Positions 7,909 through 16,504 of a stretch of 64,000 nucleotides of DNA are shown here, piece after piece (position 1 is the first letter of the stretch; every line of letters starts with the position of its first letter). This DNA comes from Lacticaseibacillus casei DSM 20011 = JCM 1134 = ATCC 393 (GTDB taxonomy: Bacteria > Bacillota > Bacilli > Lactobacillales > Lactobacillaceae), in NCBI RefSeq assembly GCF_000829055.1, contig NZ_AP012544.1, positions 744,001 to 808,000 of the forward strand. Reading direction: 5' to 3'. A model generated the notes under the pieces. That model saw nothing but the letters and a program-made list of their open reading frames with translations, was not told the DNA's origin and made no database searches. A program made the position numbers and the translations under genes.

Positions 7909-9818
7909 AAAAAGTTATTACGGTAACATTCGGAGATGTGGATTTGTCTCCTTATTTTATCGTGTCAAATATTACAATGCCATTTTTATATAAGGACAAC
8001 AAATACGACCAGGTCGGCCTATCTGACGGGGAACAACTGACTTATTCGCGCAATGCTAAAACGCCAATTACGATTGAAGGCACAATACTTTCTGAAAATT
8101 CAGACTTAACAGTTGCTGAAACGCGAGATCATCTTATTTCATTGTTAAGCGGAAACGCGACAAAGCAACTGAAACTATCGAATTATCCAGATCGCTACTT
8201 TGATGCAATATTTGAAGGAACACAGGAATATGATGGAACATTTGATTATATTGCTAAAGTTGATTTGGTATTCATGGTCCCCGATGGCATTGCGCACTCG
8301 GTAGCCACGAAGACGTTTGACAATATGCCATACAAGGACGTGCCAGTGAATTTGTTGACGGGAACTAGTAACCAACCTCAGACAGCCACGGGCATCGACT
8401 ATTTAATTAGCACCATTGGCACCTTTAATCCAAACAAAGGCATGCAGTACACGGGCAGCGTCGACATAAAGCAGATGGACCATACTATGCTTTTTCAAGT
8501 ATGGACAATGTCAGAGAGTAAGAGAGTAAATCTGATTTTAACAAATGTCCTCAAAACTGCCGGACGCAGCTCAATCACATTTACGGCACCCACCTCAGAT
8601 GACTATGACAGCATAGCAGTCCAACTTGCGTGGACAAACGGAACAGACATGGGCTCGTACACATGGAGTGAGGCTAAAGTAAATAACGGCACCACTGCTT
8701 CTCCATGGTCGCCTAACCCAGCTGATCCTGAATATTATACCAACACCATTACGGTGCACAATGGTGGCACTTATCCTGTTGAGCCAGTTATTACGGCAAC
8801 TATGCACGCTGATAACGGCATGGTTGGGATTGTCAATGATCGCCCGGGTATTCTCCAATTTGGCACGCAAGAAATTGATGGTTTCACCACCGAAGAAAGC
8901 GAAGTAGCACTTGATTTAGCAGCCGTGCAAGGATCACATATGGATAATCAAGCCGCCACAAACAATCCCTATTGGGGTGGTGATCCTAGTATGCCTAATG
9001 AACAGATTGGCAATGCGATTTGGACGCAGGACAGCTACGATGGCTGGAAGGTTGAGCCTAATTGGTCCAGTATTACTGGCGACCACAAGTATTGGAACGG
9101 CCCTTCAATCAAGCACAATCTCGTCCAGACGCATAACGGTAACTTCAAGAGCAATCTCACATGGGACGTTATGACACGCTTCCAAACTGGGGTAGCACAG
9201 GTAGGTGCGCTCGAAACAACCTTAGAAAGTGACGGCAAGCCAATCTTTCAGATGATACTGAAAGACAATAGTGCACTGTCTGACCAAATATGGTGGATGT
9301 GCTACTACAAAAATCAACTAGTCGTCAATGAACAGCTTGATCGTAGCATTTTCACTAACGACAAGTTCATTCAGTTGGAATTACAGAAATTTGGTAATTC
9401 AGTTGTTTTCCGAGTGTCACCATGGGTTGGCAATCAAGGACGAGAGACGACTATTACCCGCCAGTTTACCTTTGCGGACGCTGCCGATGTTGAGACCAAG
9501 CAATTCTCAACGTGGTTCATGCGTGACAAGACGTGGGGCGAATCGACCATGTATCTGATTGCGTCCACCGTCAAATGGCAAAACGTTAGCTGGTATACGA
9601 ATATCAAGAATCGCTTTAGCGATGGTGATGTTCTCAAGATTGATGTGGCGAATGCCAAGACATACTTGAATGGCTCTCTTGACCCAACCATGCACACGAT
9701 CGGTAATCAATGGGAGCAATTTGAACTGCCACCCGGTGATACTGAGATTGCTATCACGCCCTCGAGCTGGGCACAACCATTTGCATGTGAAGTCGAGATA
9801 AGGGAGGTCTGGCTATAA
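7905..9818 (+). CDS. Distal tail protein (Dit), enlarged with probable carbohydrate-binding inserts
   Basis: A 637-aa protein, about twice the size of a classical Dit. Start is TTG 7905, overlapping the tape measure stop. Residues 1-130 form the Dit N-terminal ring domain (VTFGDVDLSPYFIVSN; TYSRNAKTPITIEGTI). Residues about 150-270 hold a jelly-roll-like insert ending in TASPWSPNPADPEYY. Residues about 360-560 look like a second lectin/LamG-like module rich in Trp and Tyr, followed by a C-terminal domain. Dit forms the baseplate hub; such 'evolved' Dits in L. casei phages carry carbohydrate-binding modules that bind host wall sugar. The module boundaries are estimates. Confidence 0.85.
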   Translation: MKKVITVTFGDVDLSPYFIVSNITMPFLYKDNKYDQVGLSDGEQLTYSRNAKTPITIEGTILSENSDLTVAETRDHLISLLSGNATKQLKLSNYPDRYFDAIFEGTQEYDGTFDYIAKVDLVFMVPDGIAHSVATKTFDNMPYKDVPVNLLTGTSNQPQTATGIDYLISTIGTFNPNKGMQYTGSVDIKQMDHTMLFQVWTMSESKRVNLILTNVLKTAGRSSITFTAPTSDDYDSIAVQLAWTNGTDMGSYTWSEAKVNNGTTASPWSPNPADPEYYTNTITVHNGGTYPVEPVITATMHADNGMVGIVNDRPGILQFGTQEIDGFTTEESEVALDLAAVQGSHMDNQAATNNPYWGGDPSMPNEQIGNAIWTQDSYDGWKVEPNWSSITGDHKYWNGPSIKHNLVQTHNGNFKSNLTWDVMTRFQTGVAQVGALETTLESDGKPIFQMILKDNSALSDQIWWMCYYKNQLVVNEQLDRSIFTNDKFIQLELQKFGNSVVFRVSPWVGNQGRETTITRQFTFADAADVETKQFSTWFMRDKTWGESTMYLIASTVKWQNVSWYTNIKNRFSDGDVLKIDVANAKTYLNGSLDPTMHTIGNQWEQFELPPGDTEIAITPSSWAQPFACEVEIREVWL

Positions 9819-12254
9819 ATGGAGTATTACTTTGCAGATCGAAAATCAAACATTTTGGGTGTTGGGTCGACTGATGGCAAAGGCGAATGGCGAATTGACA
9901 ACGATATAGAAACACAAAGTGTTGACAATCGTCCTGCGGTCGGTTTGTCTCTTGATATTCACTTCACGACTGATCAGGAACAAGCAGTCAATGAGATGGC
10001 CAAAGCAACCAACTTCATCATGTATCAAGACGAAGAAGGCAACGGCCACCAAATGGTGATTGAATCGGTTGACCATGATTCACTAGGCCACATTCACTCA
10101 ATTGTTGCCAGCGATGCTGGTAATGATTTAATTAACGAAACCGTTGGCGCCTTCAAGGCCGACAAACCATATACGATTGCTGAATACATCCTCATGTTTA
10201 CAAATGATTCTGGCTGGGAGATTGGCGTTAATGAATTTCCTGACAATGTTCGAACACTTGAGTGGACTGATGAAGCAACTTCACTGGCTCGTATTATTGC
10301 CGTGGCAAAAGATTTTGATGCAGTGCTTAGCTTTGGATTTGAGTTTGTTGGAACGAATTTGGTTAAGCATGTCATTAACATTCGACATGAAACGGCCGGT
10401 GACAGCTTGATTTCCTTTGAAATGAATAAGGATATCAACAATATCGTCACGCACCTCGATACCTATGACATGGAAACATCGATCAAGGCTTATGGAGCGG
10501 TGCCAGAAAGCACGGATGGATCAACTAATAAGGACCCAATCAACTTGATCGGCTACAACTGGACTGATCCAACGGGACAGTTTGTGCTTGATCAGTACGG
10601 GTTCTTGCACGATACCATTGCTGTGCAGAAATATTCACGTTTGTTAAGCAACAGCAACCCTAACCCAACACAGTCTGACTGGAATCGGGTTAAAACGTTT
10701 GATTCAAAATCGCAGGCGGCACTTTTGCAGGCAGCCCTGGCAGATTTGAAGAAATACAATCATCCGAACGAAACGTACGATATTGATTTGGTTAATTCAC
10801 CATATGTGCCGCTCAATCAAACCGTCCACATCGCCGATGAAAACCAGCAACTATTCTTGTCTGCCAAGGTGTTGAGCATTCAGCGGAGCCGTGCTAACCA
10901 TTCAGTCCAGTTGACTCTTGGTGAGTTTGCGCACGAGACTGTCAGCTTTGACGAACGGCTCAGTGAGCTTGCCAACCAGATGGCCAACATGCCCAAGACA
11001 ATTCAATATTATCCTTGGCTTCGTTATGCCGATGATGATCAAGGAACAAATATGAGTGCCTTCCCAACTGGTAAGAAGTATATGGCAATCGTTTGGTCGA
11101 ACAAGTCGTCAGTCCCGAGTGACAATCCGGCCGATTATGCTGGCAAGTGGGCACTGATTAAGGGAGCGGATGGTGCTAACGGTAAACCGGGGCCTAAAGG
11201 TGCCGACGGTACCAGCAGCTATCTTCATACTGCGTATGCTAATAGCATCGATGGTAAAACTGATTTTTCAGTAACAGACGCTAGCGGCAGATCTTACTTC
11301 GGGCAGTACGTTGACGAAAATCAAGCTGACAGTACCGACCCGACACGCTACTTGTGGGCATTATTTAAAGGCGCCGATGGGCGCGATGGTAAAGACGGTA
11401 GTGACAATGTTCCAGTTGTGACGGTTGGCCCGAGTTATCCTGATAAGCCAAAGGCCGGCGACCAGCACTGGCTAACTGATGAGGACGGCAATGTTTCCGC
11501 TTTTGCTATTTTTGATACCACAAACGGGTGGGACACAAAGCCAATTGCCGCGGCAGCGTTAAATGCCGAAACTTTTAATGGTATGACTTTCAATGGGGTA
11601 ACTTTTAACGGTTCTACTTTTATCTCGTCTTTTAAGGGTGTCAAGCCTGCCGGATTTGCCAATACAGTCAGTGGGAAAACCGTCATTGGCGATGGAACCA
11701 TTGTTACAGATGCCAAGATGGACGGTAACGACAAGGCAGCGTATCACAATGAGACTAACCAATTGGGCTTCATTTCGCAATATATATATGATGGTCAAGT
11801 ATTCAGTTCGTTCAGCGCTCAGGGCGGCAGCATGGTGTTGTCTTCCACGTATGCCCCGCATGGAACGAACGTTAAGCTGACATCGGCTTTCAACGCTTCG
11901 GATGCTGTCTACTATCAACACATTGACAGCGGACTTGAAACCAATGATGTTAAAAACATGAGACTTGGATATTCGAGGCAAGGCCCTAACGTTACCATTG
12001 GGATTGCTTTTGAAATGAAAACTGGCAATGGATGGGTCAGAATTGCCGACATTCGATCGGGGTACAAACCATTTAACAATGACGATGCAGCAAGGCTACT
12101 TGGGAGCATGTCATATACAGGGGCGGCCTGTCAATTGTATGCTTCGGCAGGGGGATTTTACATCATTCCATGGCGTGGGCAAGGCTCCTATTCTGGAAGC
12201 GTAAGCTTTGTCACTCGAGACGATTATCCGATTGATGATGCGGTGGTGATATAA
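9819..12254 (+). CDS. Tail-associated protein (Tal) with collagen-like segment
   Basis: An 811-aa protein starting directly after the Dit stop. Residues about 1-390 match the phage endopeptidase-tail / Tal N-terminal fold that closes the tail tip (EYYFADRKSNILGVGS; NINNIVTHLDTYDMETSIKAYGAVPE). Two short collagen-like Gly-X-Y tracts follow (GADGANGKPGPKGADG at about 450 and GADGRDGKDG at about 515), then a threefold TFNG repeat near residue 588. The C-terminal 200 residues are a beta-rich receptor-type domain. It is expected to act in host recognition and DNA passage. No catalytic Cys/His site was identified, so lytic activity is unproven. Confidence 0.82.
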   Translation: MEYYFADRKSNILGVGSTDGKGEWRIDNDIETQSVDNRPAVGLSLDIHFTTDQEQAVNEMAKATNFIMYQDEEGNGHQMVIESVDHDSLGHIHSIVASDAGNDLINETVGAFKADKPYTIAEYILMFTNDSGWEIGVNEFPDNVRTLEWTDEATSLARIIAVAKDFDAVLSFGFEFVGTNLVKHVINIRHETAGDSLISFEMNKDINNIVTHLDTYDMETSIKAYGAVPESTDGSTNKDPINLIGYNWTDPTGQFVLDQYGFLHDTIAVQKYSRLLSNSNPNPTQSDWNRVKTFDSKSQAALLQAALADLKKYNHPNETYDIDLVNSPYVPLNQTVHIADENQQLFLSAKVLSIQRSRANHSVQLTLGEFAHETVSFDERLSELANQMANMPKTIQYYPWLRYADDDQGTNMSAFPTGKKYMAIVWSNKSSVPSDNPADYAGKWALIKGADGANGKPGPKGADGTSSYLHTAYANSIDGKTDFSVTDASGRSYFGQYVDENQADSTDPTRYLWALFKGADGRDGKDGSDNVPVVTVGPSYPDKPKAGDQHWLTDEDGNVSAFAIFDTTNGWDTKPIAAAALNAETFNGMTFNGVTFNGSTFISSFKGVKPAGFANTVSGKTVIGDGTIVTDAKMDGNDKAAYHNETNQLGFISQYIYDGQVFSSFSAQGGSMVLSSTYAPHGTNVKLTSAFNASDAVYYQHIDSGLETNDVKNMRLGYSRQGPNVTIGIAFEMKTGNGWVRIADIRSGYKPFNNDDAARLLGSMSYTGAACQLYASAGGFYIIPWRGQGSYSGSVSFVTRDDYPIDDAVVI

Positions 12255-12255
12255 G

Positions 12256-12546
12256 ATGAAAATTAAGATTTGGCTGAATAAACAAAACAGACTGACAAAC
12301 TGGGCCTATCAAGCGGAAGATGCCAAAGTAGGGCCAACAGAGGACGGTCAACAAATCATAGAAGCAGATGACGTGTCTCATTTTTTTGAGGGTCACGCAT
12401 CTCTTGTAGACGGCAAAATTGTTGCCGATGAGGGTTACGATCCGGCGAATGATCATCCACTCCCCGGACCGTCACCTGAGCAGCAGATGATTGCCGCACT
12501 GTATGCCCGCGTGACACAGCTGGAGGATGGTGGAAAGAATGAGTGA
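12256..12546 (+). CDS. DUF2977-type small phage protein
   Basis: A 96-aa acidic protein (IKIWLNKQNRLTNWAYQ; C-terminal IAALYARVTQLEDGGKNE). This matches the DUF2977-type proteins encoded right after the tail fibre in lactobacillus phages, with an amphipathic coiled-coil-like C-terminus. The function of the family is not established; a baseplate accessory role is inferred from position. It overlaps the next gene by 8 bp. Confidence 0.65.
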   Translation: MKIKIWLNKQNRLTNWAYQAEDAKVGPTEDGQQIIEADDVSHFFEGHASLVDGKIVADEGYDPANDHPLPGPSPEQQMIAALYARVTQLEDGGKNE

Positions 12547-12670
12547 CTTTGAGTTTTGCAGTATGCTCCATTCTTGGGGATGCCCGATAGAGCAGTACGT
12601 GGGGCGGCAAATAACGGAGGACCAATACAAACAAATTACAGGCAAGGACTATGTCGGTGGCAAAAGCTAG
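12539..12670 (+). CDS. XkdX family protein
   Basis: A 43-aa protein ending in YVGRQITEDQYKQITGKDYVGG, which carries the XkdX signature (a cluster near I-T-x-E-Q-Y-K-x-I-T-G-x-D-Y). XkdX-like proteins are encoded between tail fibre and lysis genes in many Gram-positive phages; their role is unknown. The start overlaps the upstream gene by 8 bp and GGTGGAAAG lies upstream. Confidence 0.8.
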   Translation: MSDFEFCSMLHSWGCPIEQYVGRQITEDQYKQITGKDYVGGKS

Positions 12671-12694
12671 CGGCTATTTTTATGGAAGGAAGTG

Positions 12695-13087
12695 ATGAAA
12701 ATGCTAAATAAAATCAGAGATCACCCGACACACACAGCACTCGCCATTGGCATGGTTGCCATTGGCTTGTTTCTAATCATCAATGACCATTATTTCATCT
12801 GGCCCCCACATTACGCTGACTTGTTAAACGATGACATTGTGGGGTTTTTGTTTGTCATTGATGGGCTCGGGATTGGGGGTTGGGTGTTATGGGAAACACA
12901 GTTAGCGGTGACCAATCGTCTGTTGCTTACGACTACCAGCTTTTTAATGTCGTTCTTGACAATATTGCAATTCATGACCTCAATCTCAACCGGAATCTAC
13001 ACAAGTTGGATCAGCAATGCGATCATAACAGCCTTCGTGCTGATTCTGGCACGAAGGAGTGATAGCCGTGACAGCAACGATAACTAA
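12695..13087 (+). CDS. Phage membrane protein with about four transmembrane segments
   Basis: A 130-aa protein with hydrophobic segments at approximately residues 15-32 (HTALAIGMVAIGLFLIIN), 48-65, 75-95 and 100-117, then a short charged tail (RRSDSRDSNDN). GGAAGGA precedes the ATG. I do not recognise a named family. Its position at the head of the lysis cassette, before another membrane peptide and an LLH-type holin, suggests a lysis-related membrane protein or antiholin, but a role in superinfection immunity is also possible. Confidence 0.65.
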   Translation: MKMLNKIRDHPTHTALAIGMVAIGLFLIINDHYFIWPPHYADLLNDDIVGFLFVIDGLGIGGWVLWETQLAVTNRLLLTTTSFLMSFLTILQFMTSISTGIYTSWISNAIITAFVLILARRSDSRDSNDN

Positions 13088-13277
13088 AATCATTGTCGAT
13101 TCTACTCCATACATTGCAACCATCGTTCCAACGCTTATTGCTTATCTGACCTACCGCGAGGGTAAACGGAAGAACAGGCATGATGAGCTTGAGGACATGA
13201 ACGACAGATTACGCGCAGATAATGATCGATTGAGACGTGAGAATGAGCGCCTCAGAAAGGAAAACAATCATGAATAA
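13068..13277 (+). CDS. Small membrane protein with basic coiled-coil tail
   Basis: A 69-aa protein: a hydrophobic N-terminal segment (VDSTPYIATIVPTLIAYLTY) followed by a highly charged helix with a heptad-like pattern (DRLRADNDRLRRENERLRKE). Start is GTG 13068 with GAAGGAG about 9 nt upstream; it overlaps the upstream gene by 20 bp and the holin start by 8 bp. One membrane span plus a cytoplasmic coiled coil suits a holin or a holin regulator. The function is inferred from topology and context. Confidence 0.6.
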   Translation: MTATITKIIVDSTPYIATIVPTLIAYLTYREGKRKNRHDELEDMNDRLRADNDRLRRENERLRKENNHE

Positions 13278-13716
13278 TTGGACAGATCTTGTAGTATCAC
13301 TTGCAGTAGCAGCAGTCCCAATCATTGGGGCCTGGATCTCAAAACAGTTGCTGGCTAACAAGCAAGCGCTGACTTTGGTAAAGGTATTAGGCCCATTGGC
13401 AAACGCAGCGGTAACAGCAGCAGAACAGCTCGGTGTGACACAGGCGATTGACGGTGCGGTTAAGAAATCGACTGCCATTCAAGCGGTTAAAGATGGTTTG
13501 AAGTCGCTTGGCTTCACCAGCACAGACGAGCAGACGATTGCCAACGCGGTTGAGAAAGCTTATGCGGATTTGAAGGATAGCCTAGCAGAAACCTATCCGC
13601 AAAAGACGGTCGATCAGGAAGCATCTAATCAAGATAAGGTAGCGGCCGCAGCTCAAGCAGCCGCAGATGCAGTTAAGGCTCAACTGGCACCATCATCTGT
13701 TGCTCCGCAGCAATAA
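13270..13716 (+). CDS. Phage holin, LLH family
   Basis: A 148-aa protein. Its N-terminal hydrophobic segment (DLVVSLAVAAVPIIGAWISK) is followed by an Ala/Lys/Glu-rich helical body and a Gln/Ala-rich tail. This is the form of the LLH holin family of Lactobacillus phages, which permeabilise the membrane at the end of the lytic cycle. AGAAAGGA precedes the ATG at 13270. The endolysin starts 10 bp downstream. Confidence 0.8.
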   Translation: MNNWTDLVVSLAVAAVPIIGAWISKQLLANKQALTLVKVLGPLANAAVTAAEQLGVTQAIDGAVKKSTAIQAVKDGLKSLGFTSTDEQTIANAVEKAYADLKDSLAETYPQKTVDQEASNQDKVAAAAQAAADAVKAQLAPSSVAPQQ

Positions 13717-13726
13717 GGAGGGCACC

Positions 13727-15025
13727 ATGAAACTAAAAACTAAACTCATCACTTTGGTAGTCGCATTCTTGGCGGCTATTTCTTTTGCCCTGCCATCGCA
13801 GGTCAATGCGGCCAAGGGAGATCAAGGTGTCGACTGGTCAGTCTGGCAAGGCGCTAATGGTGTATTTGGCTATTCCACTGACAAGTTTGGCATCTCTCAA
13901 ATTGGCGGATATAGTGGTTATGGGGTGTATGAGCAACCGACTTATAAGACACAGGTTGCTTCTTTGATTGCCGCTGGCAAGCGGGCACACACCTATATTT
14001 GGTGGCAGAATATCGACAGCAATGACTTGGCCAAGCAAGTGCTAGATCATTTCTTGCCAGAGATTCAAACACCAAAAGGGTCGATTGTTGCGCTTGACTA
14101 CGAAGCCGGTTCGACCAACACGTCAACCTTGCTGTGGGCACTCGACTATATTCGTGATGCTGGCTACACACCAATGCTGTACGGATATAAGAGCTTCTTG
14201 ATGAGTCACATTGACTTGTCACAGATTGCCAGCCACTATCAGTTATGGCTTGCGGAATATCCTGACTACAATGTCACCACCGTTCCGAACTATGGCTACT
14301 TCCCGAGCTTTGACAACGTAGGCATCTTCCAGTTCACGTCAACCTATCGCGCTGGTGGTCTTGATGGCAACGTTGATCTAACCGGCATCACTGATTCAGG
14401 CTACAACGGTAGCACGACAACTGACAGCGGTAAGACTTACGTCAAGCCGTCAACCGATACACCGGCAACCAACGCGGGTCAGCAAGCCAACAACACCACA
14501 CTTAGCCAGATCAAAGTAGGTGATAGTGTTAAGGTCAACTTCGGCACAACCCGTTGGGCTAACGGTGTTGCAATGCCTAGCTGGGTTCAGGGCAAGACGT
14601 ACACTGTTCAGCAAGTATCTGGATCAAACGTATTGCTTGGTGGCATCATGAGTTGGATTAGCCGAAGCAATGTTGAATTGCTGACAACGACCAGCGTGCC
14701 GTCAGTAAGCTCTGGCTCGACCTACACTGTGCAATCTGGTGATAGTTGGTGGTCGATTGCTTACAAATATGGCATGAACATGTATACTTTGGCCTCTAAC
14801 AACGGCAAGTCAATCTACAGTGTGATTCACCCAGGCGATGTATTGCGTGTATCTGGTGGCTACTCAGTGGCCGTATCAAGTCACACGTACTACACAGTCC
14901 GCTATGGTGATAGCTTCTGGAGTATTGCCAGCAAGTATGGAATCAGCATGTACACGTTAGCCGCTAACAATGGCAAATCAATCTATAGCTTGATCTATCC
15001 GGGCGAAAGCCTGTATATCAAGTAA
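13727..15025 (+). CDS. Endolysin: GH25 muramidase with two LysM domains
   Basis: A 432-aa lysin that cuts peptidoglycan glycan chains. Residues 1-30 form a Sec signal (TKLITLVVAFLAAISFALP then SQVNA). Residues about 32-230 are a GH25 catalytic domain with QGVDWSVWQG and IVALDYEAGS (catalytic Asp/Glu in DYE). A short linker precedes an SH3-like wall-binding module at about 260-325 and two LysM repeats at about 335-380 and 388-432 (YTVQSGDSWWSIAYKYG; YTVRYGDSFWSIASKYG). GGAGGGCACC precedes the ATG. A signal peptide means export need not wait for the holin. Confidence 0.93.
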   Translation: MKLKTKLITLVVAFLAAISFALPSQVNAAKGDQGVDWSVWQGANGVFGYSTDKFGISQIGGYSGYGVYEQPTYKTQVASLIAAGKRAHTYIWWQNIDSNDLAKQVLDHFLPEIQTPKGSIVALDYEAGSTNTSTLLWALDYIRDAGYTPMLYGYKSFLMSHIDLSQIASHYQLWLAEYPDYNVTTVPNYGYFPSFDNVGIFQFTSTYRAGGLDGNVDLTGITDSGYNGSTTTDSGKTYVKPSTDTPATNAGQQANNTTLSQIKVGDSVKVNFGTTRWANGVAMPSWVQGKTYTVQQVSGSNVLLGGIMSWISRSNVELLTTTSVPSVSSGSTYTVQSGDSWWSIAYKYGMNMYTLASNNGKSIYSVIHPGDVLRVSGGYSVAVSSHTYYTVRYGDSFWSIASKYGISMYTLAANNGKSIYSLIYPGESLYIK

Positions 15026-15068
15026 TGGGTTACCGTTGAAACAGAAAAATTAAATAAGGTGAGTGCAT

Positions 15069-15293
15069 ATGTCTAAAAAAATTGATCAAGCACGAGTTAT
15101 TGAGCAAAGTTATGTGAGACGCGACTTAATGAAAGCAGTTTCAGAGTTGCTGGATTCCGCTTCAGACAAGCATTCAACTGATGAACTTATAGATGCTGTT
15201 GCCTCCGTTCAGTCTGTGACAATGGCCTTGGAGCATAAATCAGCCGTTTGCGGTCCTCCTGGTCTACGTGGCTGGGACGGAGAAGAATACTAA
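15069..15293 (+). CDS. Small hypothetical phage protein
   Basis: A 74-aa protein of unknown function. It is helical and acidic (DLMKAVSELLDSASDKHSTDELIDAVASV) with an unusual C-terminus, CGPPGLRGWDGEEY. AAGGTGAG lies about 8 nt before the ATG. It sits between the endolysin and the Panacea cassette, in the zone where temperate phages often carry accessory genes. No family was recognised. Confidence 0.6.
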   Translation: MSKKIDQARVIEQSYVRRDLMKAVSELLDSASDKHSTDELIDAVASVQSVTMALEHKSAVCGPPGLRGWDGEEY

Positions 15294-15317
15294 TAATTTT
15301 TGTTGGAAAGCTGTTCT

Positions 15318-15346
15318 TTTACGTGACATCAGTTGTTGCTTACACT
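15318..15346 (+). promoter_or_regulatory. Promoter of the Panacea cassette
   Basis: TTTACG at 15318-15323 and TACACT at 15341-15346 are separated by exactly 17 bp. GAGGTGAT follows as ribosome site for the ATG at 15372. A separate promoter behind the lysis genes is the layout expected of a gene expressed in the lysogen. Confidence 0.5.
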
Positions 15347-15371
15347 AAGATATTGGTGAGGTGATAATATT

Positions 15372-15872
15372 ATGGCTGAAGATTTTGTGTTCTCAGATAA
15401 AGATGAATTAGTTCTTCACATATACAAAAGGCTTGACAATCCTACTTTATTGAAGGTGCAAAAGAGTTTGTATTTTTTGTGGGCTTATTACAGTGGCACC
15501 TATGGGAATGTTGACAAATCCGAGGAAACTGATCTCGACCAAACAAATTATCCGACAAGTTTGTTTAAACCTGAATTTGAGGCTTGGAGGTACGGTCCGG
15601 TTGACGATACGGTATATGCTAAGCAAAAAAGTGGATGTTATTCCAAAGATAAATGGAAAGAGTATCACCCTAAAAATAGTGAGGAAATTGAAGTCGTCTC
15701 ATTTATTAATGACTTGTTGAGCCAAATAAATAAAGTCAATGACTTTGGATTAGTTAATCGATCACATGAAGATGAGTCTTGGTCGAAAGCGTTTAGGAGA
15801 GCTCACGGGAAACCTCATGCGCAAATGAACCCAGACGAAATCAGGCAAGAGTATGCTCAAGTCATCGATTGA
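15372..15872 (+). CDS. Panacea-domain (DUF4065/SocA-like) protein, probable antitoxin
   Basis: A 166-aa cytoplasmic protein with the SocA/Panacea pattern: LLKVQKSLYFLWAYYSG near residue 27, FKPEFEAWRYGPVDDTVY near residue 66, and a C-terminal ESWSKAFRRAHG. Panacea domains are known as promiscuous antitoxins (PanA) that neutralise unrelated toxins encoded beside them, frequently in prophages; SocA-type members can also act as proteolytic adaptors. It overlaps the downstream gene by 20 bp, with its own promoter upstream. The antitoxin role is inferred from family and gene pair, not shown. Confidence 0.78.
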   Translation: MAEDFVFSDKDELVLHIYKRLDNPTLLKVQKSLYFLWAYYSGTYGNVDKSEETDLDQTNYPTSLFKPEFEAWRYGPVDDTVYAKQKSGCYSKDKWKEYHPKNSEEIEVVSFINDLLSQINKVNDFGLVNRSHEDESWSKAFRRAHGKPHAQMNPDEIRQEYAQVID

Positions 15873-16485
15873 CAGAAAACACAAAAACAAATATTTGTCC
15901 GAATCTAAGGCCGATGTTAAGGGAAAAGAAATAGGAGAATTCAACAAACGATTTTTTTCGGCAGAAAGCGTGTATCCGACTGCGATTTTTAAAAAGTGTT
16001 CGTTAGAATTGACAAAAAACGATGATCTTCGGTTTACTAATCTTTTTCCGAATTCTAAGTTGCCAAACGAAATGCGAGAAGTGTTGGAAATATTAATAAC
16101 AGATCAAGGAGGACATCTTGAACAGCCGAGAATGATTGATGAAGATGTGTCAAACGTTAATCGCGCGCGAGAAATAATAAACACAACTGTCGATAGGCCG
16201 ATTAGAATTGATGGCACTGATTCTCTGTGGGAATGCTGTATTATGAAAGGTGACTCCAATGAAAGAGGAAGCTTTCGTATATTCGGAAAGTATGAAGACG
16301 TAGACAATAGAAGCGGAAAATTTGTAATTTGGTTCCTTGACCCGTATCATCTGGTGTTCCCGTGGCAAAGATCCCATTCAAAAAACGGTTACGGTGATAA
16401 GTATGAAGCCAATATTGATAACGCTTCTAAGTTCCCTGATGAGATACGTGCTGAGCTGGAAGGTATTGAAAAACTTTCAGAATGA
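15853..16485 (+). CDS. Unrecognised 210-aa partner of the Panacea protein, probable toxin
   Basis: The gene starts inside the Panacea gene (20-bp overlap) in another frame and is tightly co-transcribed. The protein has a basic N-terminus (SSIDRKHKNKYLSESKADVKGKE), a middle region rich in Asn, Asp and Arg, and a C-terminal SGKFVIWFLDPYHLVFPWQR that looks like the core strand of a small enzymatic fold with a DPYH motif. I cannot name a family. No signal peptide or membrane span is seen. A strong terminator follows. In PanA/PanT pairs the variable partner is the toxin, so this is a candidate new PanT; that is inference. Confidence 0.7.
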   Translation: MLKSSIDRKHKNKYLSESKADVKGKEIGEFNKRFFSAESVYPTAIFKKCSLELTKNDDLRFTNLFPNSKLPNEMREVLEILITDQGGHLEQPRMIDEDVSNVNRAREIINTTVDRPIRIDGTDSLWECCIMKGDSNERGSFRIFGKYEDVDNRSGKFVIWFLDPYHLVFPWQRSHSKNGYGDKYEANIDNASKFPDEIRAELEGIEKLSE

Positions 16486-16504
16486 GCTTATGTCATGTCA
16501 CACA

